From an uncultured Eubacteriales bacterium (lineage in GTDB: Bacteria; Bacillota; Clostridia; Oscillospirales; Acutalibacteraceae), in NCBI GenBank assembly GCA_934643185.1, contig CAKUBN010000076.1, positions 1 through 10,064 of the forward strand: a stretch of DNA of 10,064 bases. The letters run 5' to 3'. The notes below the pieces were generated by a model. It searched no databases and was not told the DNA's origin. It saw only the letters and a list, made by a program, of their open reading frames with translations. A program made the position numbers and the translations under genes. Below are positions 1-7,990 of this stretch, piece by piece; position 1 is the first letter of the stretch; every line of letters starts with the position of its first letter.

Positions 1-580
1 CATCGTAGGAGAAGTCGAACCACATCATATCGAGCTTGCCGTAGTTTGTGCAGAGCTCGCGCACCTGACCGTGCATGTAATCGAGGTAGTTATCGAAGTT
101 ATAGGGCTTATCCTTATAGGCGATGTTGTTGCGCATGGGGTGCTGGCGGTCGCCGTAGGCGGGGTAATCCGGGTGGTGCCAATCGAGCAGCGAATAATAA
201 AGGCCGACCTTGATGCCCTCTGCACGGAACGCGTCGAGGTACTCGCGCACAATGTCCTTGCCGTAGGGCGTGTTTGTGACCTTCCAATCGGTGAGGGCAG
301 AATCGAACAGGCAGAAGCCGTCGTGGTGCTTTGCGGTGAGCACGGCGTACTTCATGCCGGCCTGCTTTGCAAGGCGTGCCCACTTTTGGGGGGCGAAATC
401 CTTTGGGTTAAACTCGTTGAAAAACGGGATGTAGTCCTCCTCCGGGATCTCCTCCGTGGAGCGCACCCACTCGCCGCGCGCGGGGATGGCGTAAAGGCCC
501 CAGTGGATGAACATGCCGAAACGGTCATGCGTGAACCACTGCATACGCTTATCATATTTTTCTCTATCAAATTTATACAT
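1..580 (-). CDS. GH29 alpha-L-fucosidase, N-terminal 193 residues (gene continues beyond the window)
   Basis: The protein likely removes alpha-L-fucose from glycans by a retaining mechanism. The visible 193 residues begin MYKFDREKYDKR and carry GH29 landmarks in order: FGMFIHWGLYA (His26), GEWV (Trp38), TAKHHDGFCLF (His85-His86) and MMWFDF, whose Asp189 matches the family's catalytic nucleophile. The acid/base residue and the C-terminal beta domain lie outside the window. No signal peptide is present, so the enzyme should be cytoplasmic and act on imported oligosaccharides. The ATG at 580-578 was chosen because a GGAG (586-589) lies 5 nt upstream, within AAAGGACGGAG, and a consensus promoter lies just beyond it. 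It follows the large operon in the same direction but is separated from it by a terminator, so it is a separate transcription unit. Seen: motifs and start. Known: GH29 roles of these residues. Inferred: dietary or mucin fucose use. Confidence 0.93.
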   Translation of the reverse strand, partial: MYKFDREKYDKRMQWFTHDRFGMFIHWGLYAIPARGEWVRSTEEIPEEDYIPFFNEFNPKDFAPQKWARLAKQAGMKYAVLTAKHHDGFCLFDSALTDWKVTNTPYGKDIVREYLDAFRAEGIKVGLYYSLLDWHHPDYPAYGDRQHPMRNNIAYKDKPYNFDNYLDYMHGQVRELCTNYGKLDMMWFDFSYD

Positions 581-625
581 ACAAACTCCGTCCTTTCACC
601 CGCTATTTCGGGTATTCTTACCGTG

Positions 626-654
626 ATTGTATCATTTTACCCGGCTTTTGTAAA
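626..654 (-). promoter_or_regulatory. Sigma-70-type promoter of the fucosidase gene
   Basis: Read on the minus strand, a -35 box TTTACA (654-649) is followed after exactly 17 nt by a -10 box TACAAT (631-626). The -10 is preceded by TGA, an extended -10 element. Transcription should begin near 619, leaving a short leader before the ATG at 580. The leader contains an inverted repeat ACCCG-N6-CGGGT (598-613), which could be an operator or a small hairpin just upstream of the ribosome binding site. Confidence 0.75.
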
Positions 655-680
655 TAGCTATTCGCGCGAAAACGGGAAAG

Positions 681-716
681 AAAAGCGCCGCGCACGGGAT
701 GTACCCGCACACGGCG
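681..716 (-). terminator. Intrinsic terminator of the five-gene operon
   Basis: In minus-strand RNA, CGCCGTGTGCGGG (716-704) pairs along its full 13 bp with CCCGTGCGCGGCG (698-686). Three of the pairs are G-U wobbles, the loop is 5 nt (TACAT), and C-TTTT-C-TTT follows. On the plus strand the three wobbles become A-C mismatches, so the structure favours minus-strand RNA. It lies about 48 nt after the stop codon of the GLUG-repeat protein and ahead of the fucosidase promoter. Confidence 0.8.
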
Positions 717-763
717 TTTTTCGGCAGCGAACTGCCTTTACATTTTCTATTTTTTGTATTCTA

Positions 764-3700
764 TTACGAGCATTTTTGGTGGCGGCCGGGCTGTTTGCCG
801 CGCTTTTTGCGGCGCACGAGCAGCACGGCGGCGAGAATCACGAGCACGAGCGCGGCGGCCGCAATCATCCACACCCAAAGGGCGGCCTGCCCGGCGGGAA
901 CGAGTGCGAGGGCGGTATCAGAAGTCATTTCGACGCAGATATAGCTGCCGTTGACTTCGCTTTCCGCCTTGCGCCACTTTTCGCCTGCGCGCACGTATAC
1001 GGTGTAATTGGTGCTTTTTTCCGGCGAGAGGACGCGCACGGTGTGGCTCTCCTGCCCGTCGTCCGGGACATGCAGCGTCCACGCGGAGACGGCGTTTTCC
1101 GGGGCATCGGCTAAGTCGAGCGATTGTGCCGTGAGGGTATCGCCCTCGCGAAATTTGCCTTCGACTAAGAGCGTCGGGCGGCCGTCCTCCCCTTCGTCTG
1201 CCGCCAACGTGGTGACATACGGCTCGTAAACGGCGGTGACGACGGTATCAAAATGCAGGTCGGTGAGCACGGTTTTATCCCAGCGGACGTAGCAGCCGTC
1301 CGCGATGGGCGCTTCGGGGTAGATTTCCTGCGTGAAGGAATCGCCGTAGGTGAAATTCTGTTTCTTTAAGGTCTTGCCGTTTGCGACAAAGGACAGCGAC
1401 AGCGATTTGAACGCCTTCGGCGCGTTTTTCTCGGCGCAGAGCGCGGCGTAGGTCACCTGCTCCGCTTTGCCGTCGTAGCTGATGCGGTCTACACCGGCTA
1501 AGGTATCGGAAACGAATTTATTGCCGGAATAGTCGCCGGTGATCTCGCCCGCAATGGCGCCGCCGAACTGGGTGCAGTCTGCGATCTCGACCATGGAGAG
1601 GCAGTCTGCAACGCGGCTGCCGGAGGCGACGATGCCGCCGACGTATTTTCTGCCGGAAAGCGTACACTTTGCGCAGCTTTCACGGATGGAGGACAGCGAA
1701 AGGCCGCACACGCCGCCGACGTAATCGCCGTTTTCGCTTGTGACGTCGCCGTAGCCGCCGCAGCCGGAGACCGTGCCGAGGTCCATGCGGCCGACAACGC
1801 CGCCTGCACAACTTTTGCGCGACGTGACCGCACCGTAGTTTTCGCAGTCGAGCAAAATGGCCTTTGTCTGGTACGTGAAACGCGAGGTGCGGTTTTCGGA
1901 GGAGAGCAGGTCATCCTCGGGGTCGAGGTCGTACTCGATCGCCATTGCGCCTGCGACACCGCCGACGTTGCGGTCTGCGCTGACTGCGCCGTAGTTCAGG
2001 CATTCGAGCACCTTGCCGCGCGTGGCGCTTTGCAGCGTTTCCTCGGAGACATCCTCATAGACATCGGTGTAATCGATATTCTGTGTGGAGTTGAGGACGT
2101 TTAAGAACAGGTTCATGACCTTCATGAACTGGCCGTTGACGGCGCGCAGGTCGGAAATGAGCGTGGTGCTGGAGCTGTTCAGCTCGCTGTTTAACGCGGA
2201 AAGCTCGTTGCTGATGCCGGAAAGGGACGTGTTGAGCGCATCGGCGCTGATGCTGAACTCCGAAGAAAGGCCGGAAAGCTGCGGCACTTCCTCTGTGGAA
2301 AGCTCGCGCGCCCAGCTTGCGGCATCGGAAAATGCGCCGGTCAGGGACGAAAACGCCTGCTGTGCGGAGCCGAGGACCGCATCGAGGTCGGTGAGCACCG
2401 CACCGGATTCGCTGTTGATGTCGCGCAGAGTGCCGAGCGCAGAGCCGAGGCTGTTGACGGCATCGCGCACAGCGCCCGCGGCCGACGAGAAGGAATCCAT
2501 TGCGTTCGAGAAATACCCGGCGATTTGGCGCAGGGTCTCGAGCTCCTGCTCCAAAAGCGCGCCGAAATCGGTGCTGCTCATGATGGCGCTGATGTCGTTT
2601 GCGACGGCGGTGACGCAGTCGAGCGTCGTTTGCAGGTTAGACTTGAGCTGCGCCTGTGTTTCGGCGGAGACCGTGCCGCTTTCGTTTACCTCATTGCGCG
2701 CCTGGTTGACCGTTTCGGAAAGCGCGGCGGAGGCGTTCATGAGGGCTTCGGCGTCGGCGCGCAGCTGTGCTGTGTCGGCACCGTTCGGAAAGAGGCTCGG
2801 CACTAAGGCCGCGGCGTTATCGAGCGCATCGGCGGCGCTTTCGAGTGCGCCGGCAGCGGAGCTCAAGGACGAGCAGGTGCTTTGCAGCTGTGTTAAAAGC
2901 GCCTCGTTATACGCCTCCATGCCGCTGAGGGTATCGAGCAGATTGCGCAGATTCACGATGGTCTCCGTCACACTGCCGGACGCGGCGGACACCTCGTCGA
3001 TGATCGGTGCGGCTTTAGCGACGTAGCGCTCTGCGAGCATGGCGGTATCGTTGATCGTTTGGATGTTCTGGTTGGTGAAATCCGTAAGCTGACCCGCCAT
3101 GGTATTGGCGCTGCTGCGGGCGCTGTCTGCGTAGCCGGAAATGCGGTTGATGCGGCCGGAGACCGTGTTTGAGGCGGACTCGGCATCGCCGAGGGCGGTA
3201 TCAATGAGCGACTGGAGCGCGTTTAATTCGTCCTGCAGCTCATCGAGGCCGCTTGGAGAAAATTGCAGCGTGATATCCGGGGCCATCTGCCCCACGATGC
3301 CGCCGACATCTTTTCTGCCGAGAACCTCGCCGCGGTTCGTGCAGTTTGCCATGTAGCCGTTTTGTCTGCCCGCGATGCCGCCGACGTTGTAGCCGACGTG
3401 CGGATAGCCGACCGTGCCGCTGTTTGTGCAGCTTTGCAGGATGCCGGTGGAATAGCCCACGACGCCGCCGGTATCGGTGGTGACGGCGTTTTCCGTGACA
3501 TCTTCCTTTTTGAGCAGGCTGTACATGGTGGTTTCGATATCGGCCGTTTGGAGGTCTTCCTCGCTGACGGTAGTGTTGACTGCCGCCATATTGGTGCCGC
3601 GCGTGACGGTGCCGTCGTTTTGGCCGACGACGCCGCCCGTGAACTGTGTGCCGCGCACAACGCCGATGGCTGTGCTGCCTGTGACGGCGCCGCCGGACGC

Positions 3701-4195
3701 GTTTTTGCCGACCACGCCGCCGACGCAGCTTGTGCCGATGACGACGCCGGAGAACGTGCAGTCTTCGATGGTACCGCTGTTTACACCGGCGATGCCGCCG
3801 ACATTGCTCTGCGTGCCGGAGGGCGTGACTTCGCCCTGCACGGTGAGGTTCTGCACGACAGCGCCGCTTTCAATGCGGCTGAAAAAGCCGTAATCTGAGG
3901 TGCTGTTTGTGAGCTTGATGTTGGAGATTTTGTGGTTCTGGCCGTCGAACGTGCCGTAGAACACGGGAATGGAGATCTCCTCATTTCCGGCATCAATGTC
4001 GGCTGTTAACGTAACCTTGAGGTTTTGGGAGTAGCTGTCTGAAGCGCAGCTTGCGGCGAAGGCGCGCAGGTCCTCTACATTGCGGATGGAGAGCGTGCCG
4101 TTTTCTGCCGCGAGGACGGGAATGCAAAGGAGAAGCAGCAGCCACACGGCGAGCAGTGCAGCCAAGACGCTGCGCAGGGTCTTATTCGGTTTCAT
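764..4195 (-). CDS. Secreted, membrane-anchored GLUG-repeat protein with a large helical insertion; putative extracellular partner of the MMPL transporter
   Basis: This is an 1143-aa surface protein of unknown function. Residues 1-30 form a signal peptide (basic start, hydrophobic core, cleavage near VLA-A). GLUG-like repeats with a GG(I/V)xG core follow at about 133, 159, 187, 243, 272 and 298. Residues 316-705 are Ser/Ala/Leu-rich and heptad-like with few prolines, so probably long amphipathic helices or coiled coil. GLUG repeats resume at about 745, 798, 827, 853 and 878. A further beta-rich region (930-1095) leads to one membrane helix (1104-1127) and a basic tail (RRKKRGK). The start overlaps the MMPL stop by 14 nt and has AGGAGG (4204-4209) upstream, suggesting translational coupling. 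The alternating beta and helical layout recalls the helical stalk regions of transporter adaptors and YhgE/Pip-type proteins, but that role is inference. An adhesin is the main alternative. Confidence 0.85.
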   Translation of the reverse strand: MKPNKTLRSVLAALLAVWLLLLLCIPVLAAENGTLSIRNVEDLRAFAASCASDSYSQNLKVTLTADIDAGNEEISIPVFYGTFDGQNHKISNIKLTNSTSDYGFFSRIESGAVVQNLTVQGEVTPSGTQSNVGGIAGVNSGTIEDCTFSGVVIGTSCVGGVVGKNASGGAVTGSTAIGVVRGTQFTGGVVGQNDGTVTRGTNMAAVNTTVSEEDLQTADIETTMYSLLKKEDVTENAVTTDTGGVVGYSTGILQSCTNSGTVGYPHVGYNVGGIAGRQNGYMANCTNRGEVLGRKDVGGIVGQMAPDITLQFSPSGLDELQDELNALQSLIDTALGDAESASNTVSGRINRISGYADSARSSANTMAGQLTDFTNQNIQTINDTAMLAERYVAKAAPIIDEVSAASGSVTETIVNLRNLLDTLSGMEAYNEALLTQLQSTCSSLSSAAGALESAADALDNAAALVPSLFPNGADTAQLRADAEALMNASAALSETVNQARNEVNESGTVSAETQAQLKSNLQTTLDCVTAVANDISAIMSSTDFGALLEQELETLRQIAGYFSNAMDSFSSAAGAVRDAVNSLGSALGTLRDINSESGAVLTDLDAVLGSAQQAFSSLTGAFSDAASWARELSTEEVPQLSGLSSEFSISADALNTSLSGISNELSALNSELNSSSTTLISDLRAVNGQFMKVMNLFLNVLNSTQNIDYTDVYEDVSEETLQSATRGKVLECLNYGAVSADRNVGGVAGAMAIEYDLDPEDDLLSSENRTSRFTYQTKAILLDCENYGAVTSRKSCAGGVVGRMDLGTVSGCGGYGDVTSENGDYVGGVCGLSLSSIRESCAKCTLSGRKYVGGIVASGSRVADCLSMVEIADCTQFGGAIAGEITGDYSGNKFVSDTLAGVDRISYDGKAEQVTYAALCAEKNAPKAFKSLSLSFVANGKTLKKQNFTYGDSFTQEIYPEAPIADGCYVRWDKTVLTDLHFDTVVTAVYEPYVTTLAADEGEDGRPTLLVEGKFREGDTLTAQSLDLADAPENAVSAWTLHVPDDGQESHTVRVLSPEKSTNYTVYVRAGEKWRKAESEVNGSYICVEMTSDTALALVPAGQAALWVWMIAAAALVLVILAAVLLVRRKKRGKQPGRHQKCS

Positions 4196-6674
4196 GTTCC
4201 GCTGCCTCCTCTTCTGTTATTTCTGCGGTCTCCGGAAGGTTTTTCTGGGGTTGTTCTGCCGATTCTGCTTTGCCGGAAAGCAGCGTGAGGTTCACATCGC
4301 CGTCCACATTGGCGCGCATGAAGCCGCTGACGGTGCCGGTGATCTCGCCGCTGACGACGCCATCGACGAACACGCGGCCGCTCGCTTCTTTTTTGCGCAC
4401 GACGCGCGGCACGGCAAAGGACGTGATATCGACAAGCTTACTGCCGATGAGCAAAATCTGCGGCAGGACGAACAGAACTAAGATCATGGAAATGATGGTG
4501 CCGCGGCCAAGGCTTTGCCCGATGCCGACAATGGCGGCCTCCGAAGTCATCTGCCCAATGAGCGTACCGGCGACGGCCAAAATCGTGCCGGAGGTGATGA
4601 CGGTTGGGAACGCGAAGTTCAGCGTTTCGATCATGGCCGTTTTGTGGTCCATTTTATCCTTGAGCTCCATGTAGCGGCTTGCGATGACGATGGCGTAATC
4701 GATATTTGCGCCCATCTGGATGGAGCTGACGACGAGGTAGCTCATGAAGAACAGCCCGGTGCCCGTGAACGTCGGCACGGAGAAGTTGATCCAGATGCTG
4801 CCCTGAATGACGAGAATGAGCAGGATCGGCATGCCGGCAGACTTGAAGGTGAACAGCAGGACAACGAGGACGATGAGCAGCGACACGACACTGACGACCG
4901 TGTTATCGCGTGCAAAGGACTTTTGGAAATCGTATTCGTTTGTGGAATCGCCTGCAACGTAGACGTTGCCGTCCGGGTAATACTTCTGCGCCGTTTCGCG
5001 GATGGTATCGATGAATTGATACGTTTCGTCGCCGCTGACGGGGAGCGTCAGGTACAAAAGCGCGCGGTTGTAATCTTTGCCCTGCAGCTGTGCCATGGCG
5101 CTTTCGATTTGGCTTCTCGCGTCCATGAGCGTATCGGTCTGCTCGTCGTCGAGCGAAACGACGCCGGCATCGACCTGGTCGCACACGAAAAGGAACATAT
5201 CCATGAGCGGCACTTTGTAGGTGGAGATGTTGCCGACGAGCTTGCCGTAGTCTTCGTCGTTTGCGGCGTAGGCGGCGTAGAGCATCTGCGCCGTTTCGTA
5301 ATCGAGGTCGGTGAGCTCGGAGAATTCGCGCGGGTTGAGTTTATCGGCGAGCATGTAGCCGTCCATGGCCTCCACGTTGGAAAGCCCCATGGTGTAATCG
5401 ATCTCGTCGTAGCTTTCGAGCTCGTCTAAGAGCTTCGCTTCGGTCTCGTAATCGCCGGAGGGCACGACAAGCGCCAGCATGTTGGAATCGGTGAAATTAT
5501 CCTTGATCTTGTTTTCCGCGATCTGGGATGCGTTGAGCTTTGGCGTTGTCAAGGAGCTGTACCCGTAGGCATACGGGCACTGGCTCGAAAAGTAGAAGCC
5601 CGCCGCGATGAGGACGAGAAAAATCGCCGGGACGATGAAGCGCGTGGCGTAATCAATTTTGCCGACAAACGGGATTTTCGGCACGAAATTGCGGTGCTTG
5701 GTTTTTTCGATGAGCGGCCCGAACAGCACGAGCAGGCCGGGCATGACGATGAACACGGAAAGCAACGCATACAAAATGGCCTTGATGAGGCAGATGCCCA
5801 TATCCGGGCCGATCTTAAACTGCATGAACAGCATGGCGCACAGGCCGCCGACCGTTGTGAGCGAACTGGAGCTGATCTCCGGTATCGATTTGCTGAGCGC
5901 AGCCACGGCGGCATCGCGCACGCTGAGCGTTTCGCGTTCCTCTTTAAAGTGGTTGCAGAGGATGACGGCATAATCGAGCGACAGCGCGAGCTGCAGAATG
6001 CTCGTGACGGAATTCGAGACAAACGAAATTTTGCCGAGCAGGAAGTTCGAGCCCTGATTTAAGATCATCGCGGTGATGAACGTGAGCAGCAAAACCGGCA
6101 CTTCGCCGTAGGTCTGCGACGTTAAGATCAGCACGATGACGACGATGACGGCAACGTACACCATGATGATGCTGACTTCCTGATCGATGGTTTCGGCGAG
6201 CGTGTTGCCGAGGTCTGTGGAAACGTAGAGATCGTAGCCGGACAGCGTTTCTTTTACGTCCTCGAGCGCTGTCAGGCACTCGTCGTCGGTTTCATCGTAA
6301 TCGAACGTGATGGTGAACAGTGCGGAGGCGTTGTTGTAGTGGTCGGTCGTTTCGTCGAACGCGACGCTCTGCACGCCCTTGAGGCTTGACAGCTCGTCAT
6401 TTAACGCTTCGGCTTCGTTATACGTGATGTTTTCCACCATGATCTCTGCCGTGCCGTAGGTGGTGAACTCCTTTTCCATGATGTCGAGCGCCTGCTTCGT
6501 TTCAGAATCGCTCGGCAGGTAAAACGTGAGGTCGTTTTCCACTTCTACCCAGTTTCTTGAAAATACGGAGAAGATCAGCAGAATGATCGTCAGCAGGAAA
6601 AACAGGTTGCGTTTATCCACAATGAACGCGGCGATCTTTTCCATGGGGTTCTCCGTCTTCGGTTTATGCGCCAT
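4182..6674 (-). CDS. MMPL/RND-superfamily transporter (12 membrane segments)
   Basis: The 830-aa protein is a proton-driven exporter of the MMPL type, a family that moves lipids, drugs or other hydrophobic molecules across the cytoplasmic membrane. It shows the two-fold RND layout: TM1 (about 24-38), an extracellular loop (41-167), TM2-TM6 (about 168-320), TM7 (346-362), a second large loop (363-590), and TM8-TM12 (592-745). The Asp-Tyr pairs of the proton relay are present in both halves: LSLDYAV (Asp234-Tyr235) in TM4 and GANIDYAI (Asp659-Tyr660) in TM10. A cytoplasmic tail (757-830) contains a glycine-spaced beta pattern at 766-800 and then a very acidic end. The ATG at 6674 has AGGAGG about 8 nt upstream and lies 19 nt after the preceding small gene. 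The substrate is not deducible. The family call is secure; the partnership with the downstream protein is inferred. Confidence 0.92.
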   Translation of the reverse strand: MAHKPKTENPMEKIAAFIVDKRNLFFLLTIILLIFSVFSRNWVEVENDLTFYLPSDSETKQALDIMEKEFTTYGTAEIMVENITYNEAEALNDELSSLKGVQSVAFDETTDHYNNASALFTITFDYDETDDECLTALEDVKETLSGYDLYVSTDLGNTLAETIDQEVSIIMVYVAVIVVIVLILTSQTYGEVPVLLLTFITAMILNQGSNFLLGKISFVSNSVTSILQLALSLDYAVILCNHFKEERETLSVRDAAVAALSKSIPEISSSSLTTVGGLCAMLFMQFKIGPDMGICLIKAILYALLSVFIVMPGLLVLFGPLIEKTKHRNFVPKIPFVGKIDYATRFIVPAIFLVLIAAGFYFSSQCPYAYGYSSLTTPKLNASQIAENKIKDNFTDSNMLALVVPSGDYETEAKLLDELESYDEIDYTMGLSNVEAMDGYMLADKLNPREFSELTDLDYETAQMLYAAYAANDEDYGKLVGNISTYKVPLMDMFLFVCDQVDAGVVSLDDEQTDTLMDARSQIESAMAQLQGKDYNRALLYLTLPVSGDETYQFIDTIRETAQKYYPDGNVYVAGDSTNEYDFQKSFARDNTVVSVVSLLIVLVVLLFTFKSAGMPILLILVIQGSIWINFSVPTFTGTGLFFMSYLVVSSIQMGANIDYAIVIASRYMELKDKMDHKTAMIETLNFAFPTVITSGTILAVAGTLIGQMTSEAAIVGIGQSLGRGTIISMILVLFVLPQILLIGSKLVDITSFAVPRVVRKKEASGRVFVDGVVSGEITGTVSGFMRANVDGDVNLTLLSGKAESAEQPQKNLPETAEITEEEAAEHETE

Positions 6675-6693
6675 GCGCCCACCCTCCTTTACA

Positions 6694-7008
6694 TCATGCT
6701 GTTACGCGGCTGCCTTTGATCTCCATCGGCTTATGGCGCGGTGCGTTTGCCACGCCGGTGACGGTACCGTCCCCATGGATATCTGCCGTGATTTCTACGG
6801 GCAGCACGCCGAACGGCAGCTTTGGAGAAGCTTTAAAGGTATAGGTCGTACCGTTTTTTGCACAGTCTGTCAGCGGCACGGTAAAGCCCATGAGCTTAGC
6901 CTCGCCGTGGAAGGTCGTTTCAGAATCGGTCGTGAGCTCTGCTTTGATCTTCACCCAGCCCATCGGCGATTTTAACTGAATGTCGTAAAACTCTGTTTTC
7001 TGTTCCAT
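6694..7008 (-). CDS. Small beta-rich cytosolic protein, likely paralogue of the 106-aa operon protein
   Basis: This 104-aa protein has no recognised family, signal peptide or membrane segment. Alternating hydrophobic and polar residues with frequent glycines suggest a small all-beta fold. It resembles the first gene of the operon: YDIQL (8-12) matches YHIVL (5-9), GVLPVEITAD (67-76) matches SVLPCRTTAE (62-71), GTVTG (81-85) matches GTVTTG (79-84), and both end in a short strand with Gly (EIKGSRV versus RFSGEKI). It lies 13 nt after the amidohydrolase stop and 19 nt before MMPL, with AGAGG upstream of the ATG, so it is translated as part of the operon. It could bind the substrate of the enzyme or transporter, but the function is unknown. 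The gene is secure; the paralogy is judged by eye. Confidence 0.8.
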   Translation of the reverse strand: MEQKTEFYDIQLKSPMGWVKIKAELTTDSETTFHGEAKLMGFTVPLTDCAKNGTTYTFKASPKLPFGVLPVEITADIHGDGTVTGVANAPRHKPMEIKGSRVTA

Positions 7009-7021
7009 GGTCTATACCTCT

Positions 7022-7990
7022 TTACTTGATTTTTTCTTTCAGCTGCGGCAAAAGCGCGAGGGCGTTTTCGGTAAACAGCTTCTGCTTTTGCGCTTCGGTG
7101 ATCTTATTGGTGTTTTCGAGCGCTTCCGCCTGCCCTACGCACGCGGAAATATCCGTATACGGTGTATCGGAACCGTACACAAGATGCGTATCCGACACGT
7201 TTCTGAGGAGCATTTCGAGCTGCTTTTGCTCGGAGAAGCCCGCCATGTCGAAATACACGTGCGCCATATCCTCCCTCATATCGGCGCGGCGGTCCGGGTC
7301 TGCAAAGCGGAGCATCAGCGCGAAGCTTTCAAAACGGTCAGCGAGGACGGACAGAAACGCGCCGCCATGCGGGATGACCCACTTGATGTTCGGATAGCGC
7401 GTGAACGTGTCGTTCTGCACCATGTTGATGAACGTGCGCGTGGTCTCGACGAAATACTCAAACGCCGGGACGGGGATCTCCTCGTTGACATTCGGGATCA
7501 GCACGGCCGGCTGTGTGGGATGCAGCACGGCGAGCGCTTCACGTTCGTTCAGCTCTGCCATGAGCTCATCCAGACGATGATCGCCGAGGTACATGCCGCC
7601 GTAATTTGTCATGAGCCCTACGCCGTCTGCATGGAGCATATCGAATGCATGGCGCATCTCGAAAATGCTGCTTGTGGTGTACGGCAGCGGCAGTGTGGCG
7701 AGAAAGCCGAGGTTGCCGGGCGCATCGGCAACGATCTGCGCGCCCTGCTCGTTGATGCGGCGGGCTAAGTCACAGCTGCGGTAACGGTCTTCCGTGTAGA
7801 TGCTCGGTGACGAGATGGACAGGAGCGCGTAGGAAATGCCAAGTTCGCGCATGGCCTCCTGCTGTGTCTCCTCGCTCCACTCCGGCGTAGGAAAGCCGTC
7901 CGGGCAATAGAGCCCTTCGTCGTCCAAAAATTTGTAATAGGCCTTTGGCAGGTAATGCGCCTGAAAATCGATTTTATTTTGAAAATTCAT
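7022..7990 (-). CDS. Amidohydrolase_2 family protein (ACMSD-like metal-dependent hydrolase/decarboxylase)
   Basis: The 322-aa protein is a TIM-barrel amidohydrolase of the ACMSD group, whose characterised members are mostly zinc-dependent decarboxylases or hydrolases of aromatic or semialdehyde acids. Visible motifs are IDFQAHYLP (7-15), VLHPTQ (His157, expected metal ligand), WVIPHGGAF (His208, expected catalytic histidine) and VYGSDTPY (Asp275, expected ligand). The N-terminal metal motif is normally HxH; here it reads Gln10-Ala-His12, encoded CAG-GCG-CAT. The change may alter metal binding or chemistry, and other branches of the family do tolerate Glu at this place. The length is normal and the C-terminus intact. 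The start overlaps the end of the upstream small gene by 17 nt and has AAAGGGG upstream. Its place between two small paralogues and before an exporter suggests it modifies the exported compound or a precursor; this is inference. Confidence 0.88.
   Translation of the reverse strand: MNFQNKIDFQAHYLPKAYYKFLDDEGLYCPDGFPTPEWSEETQQEAMRELGISYALLSISSPSIYTEDRYRSCDLARRINEQGAQIVADAPGNLGFLATLPLPYTTSSIFEMRHAFDMLHADGVGLMTNYGGMYLGDHRLDELMAELNEREALAVLHPTQPAVLIPNVNEEIPVPAFEYFVETTRTFINMVQNDTFTRYPNIKWVIPHGGAFLSVLADRFESFALMLRFADPDRRADMREDMAHVYFDMAGFSEQKQLEMLLRNVSDTHLVYGSDTPYTDISACVGQAEALENTNKITEAQKQKLFTENALALLPQLKEKIK

Noticed and set aside
71..1114. Long plus-strand open frame of 347 codons
   Set aside because: It lies opposite the fucosidase and GLUG genes, crosses their terminator and promoter, has low-complexity composition and lacks a ribosome binding site. 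It is an antisense by-product of GC-rich codons.
2085..3026. Plus-strand open frame of 313 codons
   Set aside because: It is the complement of the Ser/Ala-rich helical region of the GLUG protein and shows no motif or start signal.
3250..4000. Repeated GCCGCCGAC-type motifs as possible DNA repeats or a satellite
   Set aside because: They are the codons of the recurring GG(I/V)xG protein motif and are explained by the GLUG repeats.
4515..5429. Plus-strand open frame of 304 codons
   Set aside because: It is antisense to MMPL, whose membrane segments and Asp-Tyr motifs are on the other strand. The His/Asp/Gly-rich composition is typical of a shadow frame.
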